Source of the DNA: an uncultured Fusobacterium sp.
Lineage (GTDB): Bacteria; Fusobacteriota; Fusobacteriia; Fusobacteriales; Fusobacteriaceae
Assembly: GCA_900542625.1 (NCBI GenBank)
Contig: UQOH01000072.1
Span: forward strand, 1-10,259
Length of the DNA stretch: 10,259 nucleotides
Direction of reading: 5' to 3'
The translations under genes and the position numbers were made by a program. The notes beneath the pieces are model-generated. The model was not told the origin of the DNA, did no database searches, and was given only the letters and a program-made list of their open reading frames with translations. Positions 1-6,340 of the stretch are shown in pieces. Positions within the stretch are counted from its first letter, which is position 1. Each line of letters begins with the position of its first letter.

Positions 1-1028
1 ATCACAGAAAAAATTTAAATTATGATTTTTTAAGTTACTGTTTATTTGTAACTTTTTTTCCACAGCTGATAGCAGGACCAATAGTTCTTCCAACAGAAAT
101 GCTGCCGCAGTTTGAAAATGAAGAAAATAAAAAAATAAACTGGGAAAACATGAACAGAGGACTTTATATATTTGCAATAGGACTTGCTAAAAAAGTAATA
201 ATAGCTGATACTATTGCGCACTTTGCAAATGCAGGTTTTGATATGATGAAAAGTTTAAATTTTGTGGAGGCTTGGCTTACATCTGTTTCATATACATTAC
301 AGCTTTACTTTGATTTCAGCGGATACTGTGACATGGCAATGGGAATAGGACTGATGTTTAATATTATTCTTCCAATAAATTTTAATTCACCATACAAATC
401 AACTAACATTCAGGAATTTTGGAGAAAATGGCATATCACACTTGGAAGATTTATGACAAATTATCTGTATATTCCAATGGGAGGAAACAGAAAAGGAGAA
501 TTAAAAACATTAAGAAACCTTTTTATAGTATTCTTAGCAAGCGGAATATGGCATGGAGCAGGATGGAATTTTGTAATATGGGGAATGCTACATGGAATTT
601 GTATATTAATTCACAGAATATGGAAAAATACAGGAAGAAAACTACCAAAATTAGTTAGTTGGTTTATAACAATAAATTTAGTAAATATATTCTGGGTATT
701 TTTTAGAGCAGAAAGTGTTGATAAAGCATTTTCTATTATCTTTTCAATGTTTGATTTAAAAAAGTTTTATTTGCCATTAAGATTAAAAGGAGTATTACCA
801 TTTTCATTTATTAAATATGGAGAATACAATACATCAGTAATGAATATTCTTATTCAAGGAATTGAGATAATTTTCTTGATTACAATAATCTTATTTTTAA
901 AAAATAGTTATGAAAAAATCACTGAATTTAAAGAAAAAAAAGAAAATTTATTTACTGTAGCAATATTTTTATTTTTTTCAATATTATATTTAAATAGAAA
1001 TTCAGAATTTCTTTATTTTAATTTCTAG
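1..1028 (+). CDS. Membrane-bound O-acyltransferase (MBOAT), AlgI/DltB type, 5'-truncated by the window edge
   Basis: Integral membrane enzyme that in this family moves an acyl group, usually acetyl, across the membrane for transfer to an exported polysaccharide. The frame is open from base 3 with no stop, so the ATG at 99 is internal. Codons before it encode the family signature FFPQLIAGPIV (about 54-86), and no ribosome binding site precedes 99. Further signatures are EFWRKWHITL (about 412-441) and SGIWHGAGWNF (about 540-572), whose histidine is the expected catalytic residue. About six hydrophobic segments are visible, and the end, EFLYFNF, resembles the usual family C-terminus. About 341 residues are present; full-length relatives have roughly 450-520, so the N-terminal membrane helices lie outside. 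It is followed 11 bases later by an SGNH-like gene, the usual partner type. The family is secure; acceptor glycan and acyl donor are unknown. Confidence 0.93.
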   Translation, partial: HRKNLNYDFLSYCLFVTFFPQLIAGPIVLPTEMLPQFENEENKKINWENMNRGLYIFAIGLAKKVIIADTIAHFANAGFDMMKSLNFVEAWLTSVSYTLQLYFDFSGYCDMAMGIGLMFNIILPINFNSPYKSTNIQEFWRKWHITLGRFMTNYLYIPMGGNRKGELKTLRNLFIVFLASGIWHGAGWNFVIWGMLHGICILIHRIWKNTGRKLPKLVSWFITINLVNIFWVFFRAESVDKAFSIIFSMFDLKKFYLPLRLKGVLPFSFIKYGEYNTSVMNILIQGIEIIFLITIILFLKNSYEKITEFKEKKENLFTVAIFLFFSILYLNRNSEFLYFNF

Positions 1029-1033
1029 AGGAG
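1028..1033 (+). promoter_or_regulatory. Ribosome binding site fixing the GTG start at 1040
   Basis: GAGGAG overlaps the last base of the acyltransferase stop codon and stands 6 bases before GTG at 1040. The only nearby ATG (1038) is followed at once by TGA, so the GTG is the plausible start. Overlap of this site with the upstream stop suggests translational coupling of the two genes. Confidence 0.7.
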
Positions 1034-1039
1034 AATAAT

Positions 1040-1963
1040 GTGAAATATTTTTTTAAAACCTTAATTATAATTCCAATTATTGGAATTTTTATATTTTTAG
1101 TTTTTATATTTTTAACCATGTATATAATACCTGTAAATGAAACATCATATTCGTTGGCTCATATAGATAAAATTAATATGTTAGATAATAAGCACAAAAA
1201 AATTGTTTTGTTTGGTGGAAGTAATGTAGCGTTTGGCTTTAATAGTAATTTAATTAAAAAAGAATTTCCAGAATATGAAGTAATAAATGCAGGAACACAT
1301 GCAAGCATAGGAGTGCGATATCCTTTAAAAGAAATAAAAGAAAAATTAAACAAGGGTGATATTTTAATAATTTCTCCAGAATATGCCCAGTTTAGTGGAG
1401 GATATGGAGGAACACCATTATTAGAAATTTGTTTATATAAAAAAAGTTTTAAAAATTTACAAATTGTTGAGTTATTAAATAGCATACAAAATATTAAAGA
1501 TTTCTTTTTAAATCAAGCAAACAGTAAAGTTTCTTCTAAATTATATGGTAAAATTTTCGTATATGATAGAAGAGGGTTTAATCAAAATGGTGATTATGTA
1601 GAACATTATAAATTTAATCTGACAAATGATTTATTACCTGAAAAAATTAATATAATTGAAATAGATAAATCTATTTTAGAATTTTTTTATAACATTAAAA
1701 AAGATTTAGAAAAAAAAGATGTAAAAGTTTTATTTTTCCCTCCTGTTTTTCAAAAAGAATCAGGAACATTGAGTTCTAAAGAAATTAAAAAAATATATAA
1801 AGAAATGGAAAATAATAAAACACCATTTATATCAAAACCAGAAAATTATTTTTTAGAAAATGAATATTTTTACGATACAATAAATCATTTAAATGAAGAA
1901 GGAGTTTCAATAAGAACACATCAAGTAATTATTGATTTAAAAAATATTGGAAAAAACTTATAA
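1040..1963 (+). CDS. Membrane-anchored SGNH-like protein, probable partner of the upstream O-acyltransferase
   Basis: A 307-residue protein with one N-terminal membrane segment (about residues 7-30) and the rest probably outside the cytoplasmic membrane. After the anchor comes FGGSN (58-62), which fits SGNH block I with Ser61 as nucleophile; NAG at 83-85 could be block II. Near the C-terminus, YDTINHLNEEG carries Asp279 and His283, which could complete the triad, spaced DxxxH instead of the commoner DxxH. No clear GxND block was found; the strand at about 108-116 ends in SPEYAQF. In MBOAT/SGNH pairs (PatA/PatB, AlgI/AlgJ/AlgX, DltB/DltD) such proteins complete or assist acyl transfer to the glycan, and I infer the same here. 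The gene is much poorer in G+C than its neighbours: 1681-1740 has 9 G or C in 60, against 27 in 60 at 5401-5460 in pncB. It could instead be a deacetylase. Confidence 0.8.
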   Translation: MKYFFKTLIIIPIIGIFIFLVFIFLTMYIIPVNETSYSLAHIDKINMLDNKHKKIVLFGGSNVAFGFNSNLIKKEFPEYEVINAGTHASIGVRYPLKEIKEKLNKGDILIISPEYAQFSGGYGGTPLLEICLYKKSFKNLQIVELLNSIQNIKDFFLNQANSKVSSKLYGKIFVYDRRGFNQNGDYVEHYKFNLTNDLLPEKINIIEIDKSILEFFYNIKKDLEKKDVKVLFFPPVFQKESGTLSSKEIKKIYKEMENNKTPFISKPENYFLENEYFYDTINHLNEEGVSIRTHQVIIDLKNIGKNL

Positions 1964-2070
1964 ATTTCTAGATAATTTAAAAATTCAATTAATGAAAATT
2001 GTTAAGATATAGAATAAAAAACGTAAAAATAAATTTTAGATGTTTTTAATATTTTGATATAATTTTTTTA

Positions 2071-2137
2071 TTTTTATTTGAAATAAAAAAGCAATATTTT
2101 ATCGGCAAAAAATATTCAAAAATTGATTTTATAAAAT
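2071..2137. repeat. Cluster of A/T inverted repeats upstream of fic
   Basis: The 241 bases between the SGNH-like gene and fic are very A+T-rich and contain three dyads: 2071-2079 with 2081-2089 (9-base arms), 2093-2100 with 2109-2116 (AATATTTT and AAAATATT around ATCGGCAA), and the perfect palindrome ATTTTATAAAAT at 2126-2137. They lie just upstream of the candidate fic promoter and could be binding sites or a weak terminator for the upstream pair. In sequence this A+T-rich such dyads also arise by chance, and no G+C-rich terminator stem is present. Confidence 0.3.
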
Positions 2138-2157
2138 TAGAAAAATTGCCAATAGTG

Positions 2158-2166
2158 TGATATACT
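2158..2166 (+). promoter_or_regulatory. Candidate extended -10 promoter for fic
   Basis: TGATATACT matches an extended -10 element (TG, one base, then TATACT at 2161-2166). No good -35 stands 17 bases upstream (TAGAAA at 2138-2143), but extended -10 promoters can work without one. A start near 2173 would give a leader of about 30 bases before the fic ribosome binding site. Confidence 0.5.
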
Positions 2167-2192
2167 GTAATTGAGATTAAATTGAATTTAAT

Positions 2193-2197
2193 GGAGG
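2193..2197 (+). promoter_or_regulatory. Ribosome binding site deciding the fic start
   Basis: GGAGG ends only 1 base before the ATG at 2199 but 7 bases before the in-frame ATG at 2205. Spacing favours 2205 as the true start, which shortens the protein by two residues. Confidence 0.75.
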
Positions 2198-2204
2198 AAT
2201 GAAT

Positions 2205-3089
2205 ATGAAATATCTTTCTGTTGCAGAAACAGCTGAAAAATGGAATATATCGGAGAGAAGTGTCCGTAATTATTGTGCACAGAATAGAATATCAGGAGCA
2301 TTTCTTAAAGGAAAAATTTGGAATATACCTGAAAATGCAGAGAAACCTGTAAGAGTTAATAAAAGAAAGATTAAAACTTTACTGGATATTTTTCAGGAAG
2401 AAAAACAAAGCAGATATTCAGGAGGAATTTATCATAAAACGCAGATTGATTTAACATATAATTCAAATCATATTGAGGGCAGCCGTTTAACTCACGACCA
2501 GACAAGGTATATTTTTGAAACAAACACAATAGGTATGGAAAATGAAGTTTTAAATGTAGATGATATTGTAGAAACTGCCAATCATTTTCGTTGTATTGAT
2601 ATGATTATTGATAACGGAAAATCAGTTTTATCAGAAAAATTTATTAAAGAACTTCACTTAACATTAAAATCAGGGACAAGTGATTCCAGAAAAAATTGGT
2701 TTGCTGTAGGAGATTACAAAAAACAGCCCAATGAAGTTGGAGGAATGAGAACAGCTCTTCCTGAAGAGGTTTCTGATAAAATGAAAAAACTTATTTCAGA
2801 TTACAACAGCATAAAAGTTAAAAAGCTGGAAGATATAATAGAATTTCATGTTAAGTTTGAGAGAATTCATCCATTCCAAGATGGAAATGGTCGTGTAGGA
2901 AGATTGATAATGTTTAAAGAGTGTTTGAAGTATAATATTGTTCCTTTTATTATAGATGAAAATTTAAAAATGTTTTACTATCGTGGATTGAAAGAATGGG
3001 ATAATGAACATGGTTACTTGATAGATACCTGTCTTGCAGCACAAGATAGGTATAAAGTATATTTAGATTATTTTAGGATAAAATATTAA
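2205..3089 (+). CDS. Fic-domain protein (predicted AMP transferase) with N-terminal helix-turn-helix
   Basis: A 294-residue protein. Residues about 3-48 look like a small winged or MerR/excisionase-like DNA-binding helix-turn-helix (LSVAETAEKWNISERSVRNY). The Fic core follows, with the full active-site motif HPFQDGNGRVGR at 222-233; His222 is the catalytic base and the DGNGR loop holds nucleotide phosphates. Before the core, SNHIEG (87-92) fits the inhibitory motif (S/T)xxxE(G/N), with Glu91 as the residue that blocks productive ATP binding. This makes it a self-inhibited Fic protein with the inhibitory helix in the same chain; no separate antitoxin gene is adjacent. Family members mostly transfer AMP to a hydroxyl side chain of a protein target; the target here is unknown. 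The DNA-binding segment suggests it may act on its own promoter or read DNA while modifying a partner. An ATG at 2199 is the alternative start. Confidence 0.92.
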   Translation: MKYLSVAETAEKWNISERSVRNYCAQNRISGAFLKGKIWNIPENAEKPVRVNKRKIKTLLDIFQEEKQSRYSGGIYHKTQIDLTYNSNHIEGSRLTHDQTRYIFETNTIGMENEVLNVDDIVETANHFRCIDMIIDNGKSVLSEKFIKELHLTLKSGTSDSRKNWFAVGDYKKQPNEVGGMRTALPEEVSDKMKKLISDYNSIKVKKLEDIIEFHVKFERIHPFQDGNGRVGRLIMFKECLKYNIVPFIIDENLKMFYYRGLKEWDNEHGYLIDTCLAAQDRYKVYLDYFRIKY

Positions 3090-3096
3090 AAAAATT

Positions 3097-3125
3097 AAAA
3101 CAGCACGATTTGTTCGTGCTGTTTT
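3097..3125. terminator. Bidirectional intrinsic terminator between fic and the oxidase-like gene
   Basis: AAAACAGCACGA (3097-3108) and TCGTGCTGTTTT (3114-3125) form a perfect 12-bp stem around a 5-base loop. It begins 7 bases after the fic stop and ends 5 bases before the end of the convergent gene. On the minus strand the stem is followed by a longer T-rich tract (TTTTAATTTTTTT), so it should stop the dtd/oxidase transcript at least as well as fic. Confidence 0.88.
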
Positions 3126-3130
3126 ATATA

Positions 3131-4147
3131 TTATTTAAAAATTGTTTTAGGGCTTACCTTATTTACATCAGCACATCCTGTAAGAATCATGCTTTGATAT
3201 AATTGATTTTTTAATGTATCAAGAACAGTTTTTACACCTTCCTGTCTTCCGCCGATAGATCCCCAGATAAGAGGTCTTCCGATTAAAACACCTTTAGCTC
3301 CAAGAGCAAGATATTTTAAAATATCCACACCTTCTCTTATAGATCCGTCAGCAAAAACATTTATTTTATCCCCAACTTCTTTAACTATATCTTCAAGAAC
3401 TTCACATGGAGCTAAAGTTTCATTAAGAACTCTTCCTCCGTGGTTTGAAACAATAATTGTGTGAACTCCTGCTTCAACGCAAAGTTTTGCTTCATCAACA
3501 GACAAAATACCTTTAACAATAAATGGAAGTTTTGTAGAATTTACAAGAATCTTTAAATCGTCAGCAGATTTAGGACCAACAGGCTGTCCGAAAAGTTTCA
3601 TAGTAACAAGCCCTGCTCCGTCACTGTCTATTCCAACAGCAACAGCTCCTGCCTCTTCAGCTGTTTTTATTCTTTTTATAATTTCATCGTTTTCTCTTGG
3701 TTTAATGATAGCAATACCTTTTCCACCGGCTTTTTTAATTGCATTGATACCATGTTCAAAACATTTAGGATCTCCTGTATCGCCGATCATGGCAATAGTT
3801 CCTGCATCAACAGCACCAAGAACCACATCATCAGAATATTCTTCATCACTTACATATCCGCCCATATTAAAAACAGTACCTGTAATAGGAGCAGCTATTG
3901 CAGGGAAAGAAAGTTTTTGACCAAAAACAGAAGTTTCTAAAACAGGATCAACAGCAGAATGTATAGTTCTCATAACTACTTTTATCTCTTTTAATTTGTC
4001 GTGAGCTCTTTTAAAAGAACCTCCTGTACCTGTTCCTCCCATTCCGGGAACTTTACCTGCACACCATATTCCGTCACACTCTTTGCATAGGGCACAGAAT
4101 CCTTTCATTCTCTCACGGGCATTTTCTTTCACTTCTTTGATATCCAT
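3131..4147 (-). CDS. FMN-dependent alpha-hydroxy-acid-oxidase-like protein with N-terminal four-cysteine cluster
   Basis: A 338-residue TIM-barrel flavoprotein of the lactate/glycolate oxidase superfamily. PFIVKG (208-213, Lys212), SNHGGR (234-239, His236 and Arg239) and the FMN-phosphate region DGSIREG...LIGRP near residues 265-290 match; the Lys-to-His spacing of 24 equals that of spinach glycolate oxidase (K230/H254). Two things differ by hand alignment. The N-terminal part carrying the first catalytic tyrosine (Tyr24) is replaced by CALCKECDGIWC, a CxxCxxCxxxxC cluster (Cys18, 21, 24, 29), followed by a glycine-rich stretch. The position of Tyr129 is held by Ile148 in AIIKPR. Asp174 likely matches Asp157. 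Clostridia have proteins of this kind, usually named only alpha-hydroxy-acid oxidizing protein. Substrate is unknown; the cysteines might bind iron-sulfur or zinc. AGGAGG at 4153-4158 supports the start. It lies 52 bases after dtd on the same strand. Confidence 0.88.
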   Translation of the reverse strand: MDIKEVKENARERMKGFCALCKECDGIWCAGKVPGMGGTGTGGSFKRAHDKLKEIKVVMRTIHSAVDPVLETSVFGQKLSFPAIAAPITGTVFNMGGYVSDEEYSDDVVLGAVDAGTIAMIGDTGDPKCFEHGINAIKKAGGKGIAIIKPRENDEIIKRIKTAEEAGAVAVGIDSDGAGLVTMKLFGQPVGPKSADDLKILVNSTKLPFIVKGILSVDEAKLCVEAGVHTIIVSNHGGRVLNETLAPCEVLEDIVKEVGDKINVFADGSIREGVDILKYLALGAKGVLIGRPLIWGSIGGRQEGVKTVLDTLKNQLYQSMILTGCADVNKVSPKTIFK

Positions 4148-4199
4148 AATTCCCTCCTAAACTTTATAATGTAATTTAAGTAAATTCTAATTTATTTTA

Positions 4200-4649
4200 T
4201 TATTTTTCAGGTGTATCAATAACAAGAGTAACAGGTCCGTCATTAACAAGTGATACTTTCATATCAGCACCGAATACTCCATGTTCCACTTTATTAAGTC
4301 CGAAAGATTTAAAAAGCTCAATAAATTTTTCGTATAAAGGGATTGCTGTTTCAGGTCTTGCAGCATCAATAAAGCTTGGTCTTTTTCCTTTCAGACAGTT
4401 TCCGTAAAGGGTAAACTGAGATACAATAAGTACATCTCCTTTTATATCATCAAGCCCGAGATTCATTTTTCCCTCTGCATCTTCAAACACTCTAAGTCCT
4501 TTTATTTTATTTGCAAGCCATTCAGCATCTTTTACTGTATCTGTGTGAGTAACTCCAAGAAGGATAAGAAATCCTTTATCAATTTTTCCCACTGAATTTC
4601 CGTCTATTTTAACTTCAGATGAACTAACTCTCTGTACTACTGCTCTCAT
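4200..4649 (-). CDS. dtd: D-aminoacyl-tRNA deacylase
   Basis: Cytosolic proofreading enzyme that hydrolyses D-aminoacyl-tRNA (and Gly-tRNA-Ala in many bacteria), freeing the tRNA and keeping D-amino acids out of protein. The 149-residue length is normal for the family. The two signature segments are present: SQFTLYG (77-83, including Thr80) and NDGPVT (136-141). The latter carries the Gly138-Pro139 pair that, in known structures, is in cis form and reaches into the partner subunit's active site to reject L-substrates. The start MRAVVQRV is typical, and AGGAGG (complement of 4658-4663) precedes it by 8 bases. It leads a two-gene unit with the oxidase-like gene and is divergent from pncB, with its own candidate promoter in the 160-base gap. 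Confidence 0.96.
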   Translation of the reverse strand: MRAVVQRVSSSEVKIDGNSVGKIDKGFLILLGVTHTDTVKDAEWLANKIKGLRVFEDAEGKMNLGLDDIKGDVLIVSQFTLYGNCLKGKRPSFIDAARPETAIPLYEKFIELFKSFGLNKVEHGVFGADMKVSLVNDGPVTLVIDTPEK

Positions 4650-4684
4650 TTCAAATTCCTCCTGATTATTTATTCATTAATCAG

Positions 4685-4713
4685 ATTATATCACAATTAT
4701 GCACAGAGATTAA
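4685..4713 (-). promoter_or_regulatory. Candidate promoter for dtd
   Basis: On the minus strand, TATAAT (complement of 4685-4690) is preceded by TGA, giving an extended -10. A weak -35, TTAATC (complement of 4708-4713), stands 17 bases upstream. The distance to the dtd start (4649) gives a leader of roughly 30 bases with room for no regulatory RNA. Confidence 0.6.
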
Positions 4714-4739
4714 GAAATAAAATAAAGAGTATAGAAAAC

Positions 4740-4768
4740 TTGGAAAAATTCAACTAAAGTGTTATAAT
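4740..4768 (+). promoter_or_regulatory. Promoter of the pncB-xpt operon
   Basis: TTGGAA (4740-4745), a 17-base spacer, then TATAAT (4763-4768), with TG at 4760-4761 forming an extended -10. This is the closest match to a housekeeping sigma promoter in the window. The leader of about 35 bases leaves no space for a purine or NAD riboswitch, so any control is likely at the DNA level. Confidence 0.75.
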
Positions 4769-4809
4769 CTTATAAAGCATTTTATAAATTAAAAAAAGAG
4801 GTAAGATGA

Positions 4810-6327
4810 ATGGCAGAAGAGAGAATCCTTACAGACTTTGCCAGAGTTATTAACTCTGACAGGTATCAATATACAGAAAGCGATATTTTTATAATGGAGC
4901 ATTCTGAGGAGAGAGAAGCTGTATTTGATATGTATTTCAGAAGTACAGAGGATAATGGTCTTGCAGTTGTTTCGGGAATTCGTGAAGTGGTAAGACTTGT
5001 AGAAATATTAAACAGCACAAGTGAAGAGGAAAAAAGAGAATATTTTTCAAAAATAATAAGTGAACAGCATCTGGTTGATTATCTTGTAAAAATGAAATTT
5101 ACAGGAGATATTTATGCAATGAGAGAAGGGGAACTTGCTTATGCAAATGAGCCTGTTATAACTATAAAGGCTCCTCTTATTCAAGCAAAAATTCTTGAAA
5201 CACCGCTTCTTAATATAATGAATATGCAGATGGCAATAGCAACAAAAGCATCAAGAATTACAAGAGCAGCAGCTCCAATAGGAGTATCAGCTTTTGGAAG
5301 TAGAAGAGCCCATGGTTTTGACAGTGCAGTAGGAGGAACAAAAGCAGCTGTTATTGGAGGATGTACTTCTCATTCAAATCTTGTGGCAGAGTATAAATAT
5401 GGAGTGCCAAGTGTGGGAACTATGGCTCATTCATATGTTCAGACATTTGGTGTTGGAAGAGAGGCAGAGAAAAAAGCATTTGATGCTTTTATAAAATACA
5501 GAAGAGAGAGAAAAGCAAACTCTTTAATTCTTCTTATTGACACATACAACACATTAAAAATAGGAATTAAAAATGCAATAAAAGCATTTAAAGACAATGG
5601 AATAGATGACAATTATGAAGGTTCATACGGTGTCAGAATAGATTCAGGAGACCTTGCTTATCTTTCTAAACAGTGCAGAGCAGAACTTGATGCAGCAGGA
5701 CTTAAAAAGGCAAAAATATTTTTAACAAACTCTCTTAATGAAGATTTAATAAAATCTCTTAAACAGCAGGGAGCATGTGTTGACATTTTCGGTGTTGGAG
5801 ATGCCATTGCTGTAAGTAAATCTCACCCATGTTTTGGAGGAGTTTACAAGATTGTTGAAATAGACAAACAGCCTGTAATAAAATTATCAGAAGATATAAT
5901 AAAAATTTCAAACCCCGGATTTAAAGAGGTATATAGAATTTATGATTCAAAAGGACTGGCTTATGTAGATATAGTCACTCTTGTGGAAGGAGATTCTGAC
6001 AAAGAAAAACTTCTTATAGGAGAAACTCTTATGACAAGAGATGAGCAGAATGAGTATAAAATTAGTATTTTAAAAGAGGGAGAATACACTTGTAAAAAAA
6101 TTACAAGAACTTATGTAAAAGCTGGAAAAACTACAGAAGAATATGATAAACTATTAGATGTATTAGGTTCTCAGAAATATTATCTTGAAGGTCTTGAAAA
6201 ACTTTCTGAAGAAAGAAAAAGACTTGAGTTTCCACATAGATACAAAGTAAATTTATCAAAAGATCTGCGTGAGTTAAAATATTCATTAATAGATAAAATT
6301 TCAGAAGAATTAATAGAGGAAGAATAA
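4810..6327 (+). CDS. pncB: Nicotinate phosphoribosyltransferase
   Basis: First enzyme of the Preiss-Handler NAD salvage route: nicotinate plus PRPP, with ATP hydrolysis, gives nicotinate mononucleotide. The 505-residue length fits the longer, Firmicute-type enzymes. Visible family features are DRYQYTESDI near residues 17-26, the REGELAYANEP segment near 105-115, FGSRRAHGFD (about 162-171) and GTMAHSYVQTF (about 203-213). His207 in the last is the likely residue phosphorylated by ATP in this family. A later IDSGDLAYLSK segment contributes to the phosphoribosyl pocket. Start: ATG at 4810 stands 8 bases after GAGG (4798-4801); the ATG at 4806 is in another frame and stops after 15 codons. It is first in an operon with xpt, 13 bases downstream. 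Confidence 0.96.
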   Translation: MAEERILTDFARVINSDRYQYTESDIFIMEHSEEREAVFDMYFRSTEDNGLAVVSGIREVVRLVEILNSTSEEEKREYFSKIISEQHLVDYLVKMKFTGDIYAMREGELAYANEPVITIKAPLIQAKILETPLLNIMNMQMAIATKASRITRAAAPIGVSAFGSRRAHGFDSAVGGTKAAVIGGCTSHSNLVAEYKYGVPSVGTMAHSYVQTFGVGREAEKKAFDAFIKYRRERKANSLILLIDTYNTLKIGIKNAIKAFKDNGIDDNYEGSYGVRIDSGDLAYLSKQCRAELDAAGLKKAKIFLTNSLNEDLIKSLKQQGACVDIFGVGDAIAVSKSHPCFGGVYKIVEIDKQPVIKLSEDIIKISNPGFKEVYRIYDSKGLAYVDIVTLVEGDSDKEKLLIGETLMTRDEQNEYKISILKEGEYTCKKITRTYVKAGKTTEEYDKLLDVLGSQKYYLEGLEKLSEERKRLEFPHRYKVNLSKDLRELKYSLIDKISEELIEEE

Positions 6328-6340
6328 GTCAGGGGGAAAA

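Noticed and set aside
419..658. 79-residue plus-strand reading frame inside the acyltransferase gene
   Set aside because: It overlaps the most conserved part of the acyltransferase in another frame, has no ribosome binding site and resembles no known family.
1159..1485. 108-residue minus-strand reading frame
   Set aside because: Antisense to the SGNH-like gene, no ribosome binding site, composition expected of a frame opposite A/T-rich coding sequence.
2071..2089. A/T hairpin as terminator for the acyltransferase/SGNH pair
   Set aside because: The arms contain only A and T and no clean T tract follows, so it would be a weak stem; it lies more than 100 bases after the stop codon.
2146..2151. 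TTGCCA as a -35 for fic
   Set aside because: It stands only 9 bases before TATACT, too close for a normal promoter; the extended -10 explanation is better.
3705..3940. Two overlapping plus-strand reading frames of 71 and 62 residues
   Set aside because: Both are antisense to the conserved barrel of the oxidase-like gene and have no support of their own.
4148..4199. Possible separate promoter for the oxidase-like gene on the minus strand
   Set aside because: TATAAA with TTAGAA at 17 bases exists, but transcription would start within or next to the ribosome binding site, so cotranscription with dtd is more likely.
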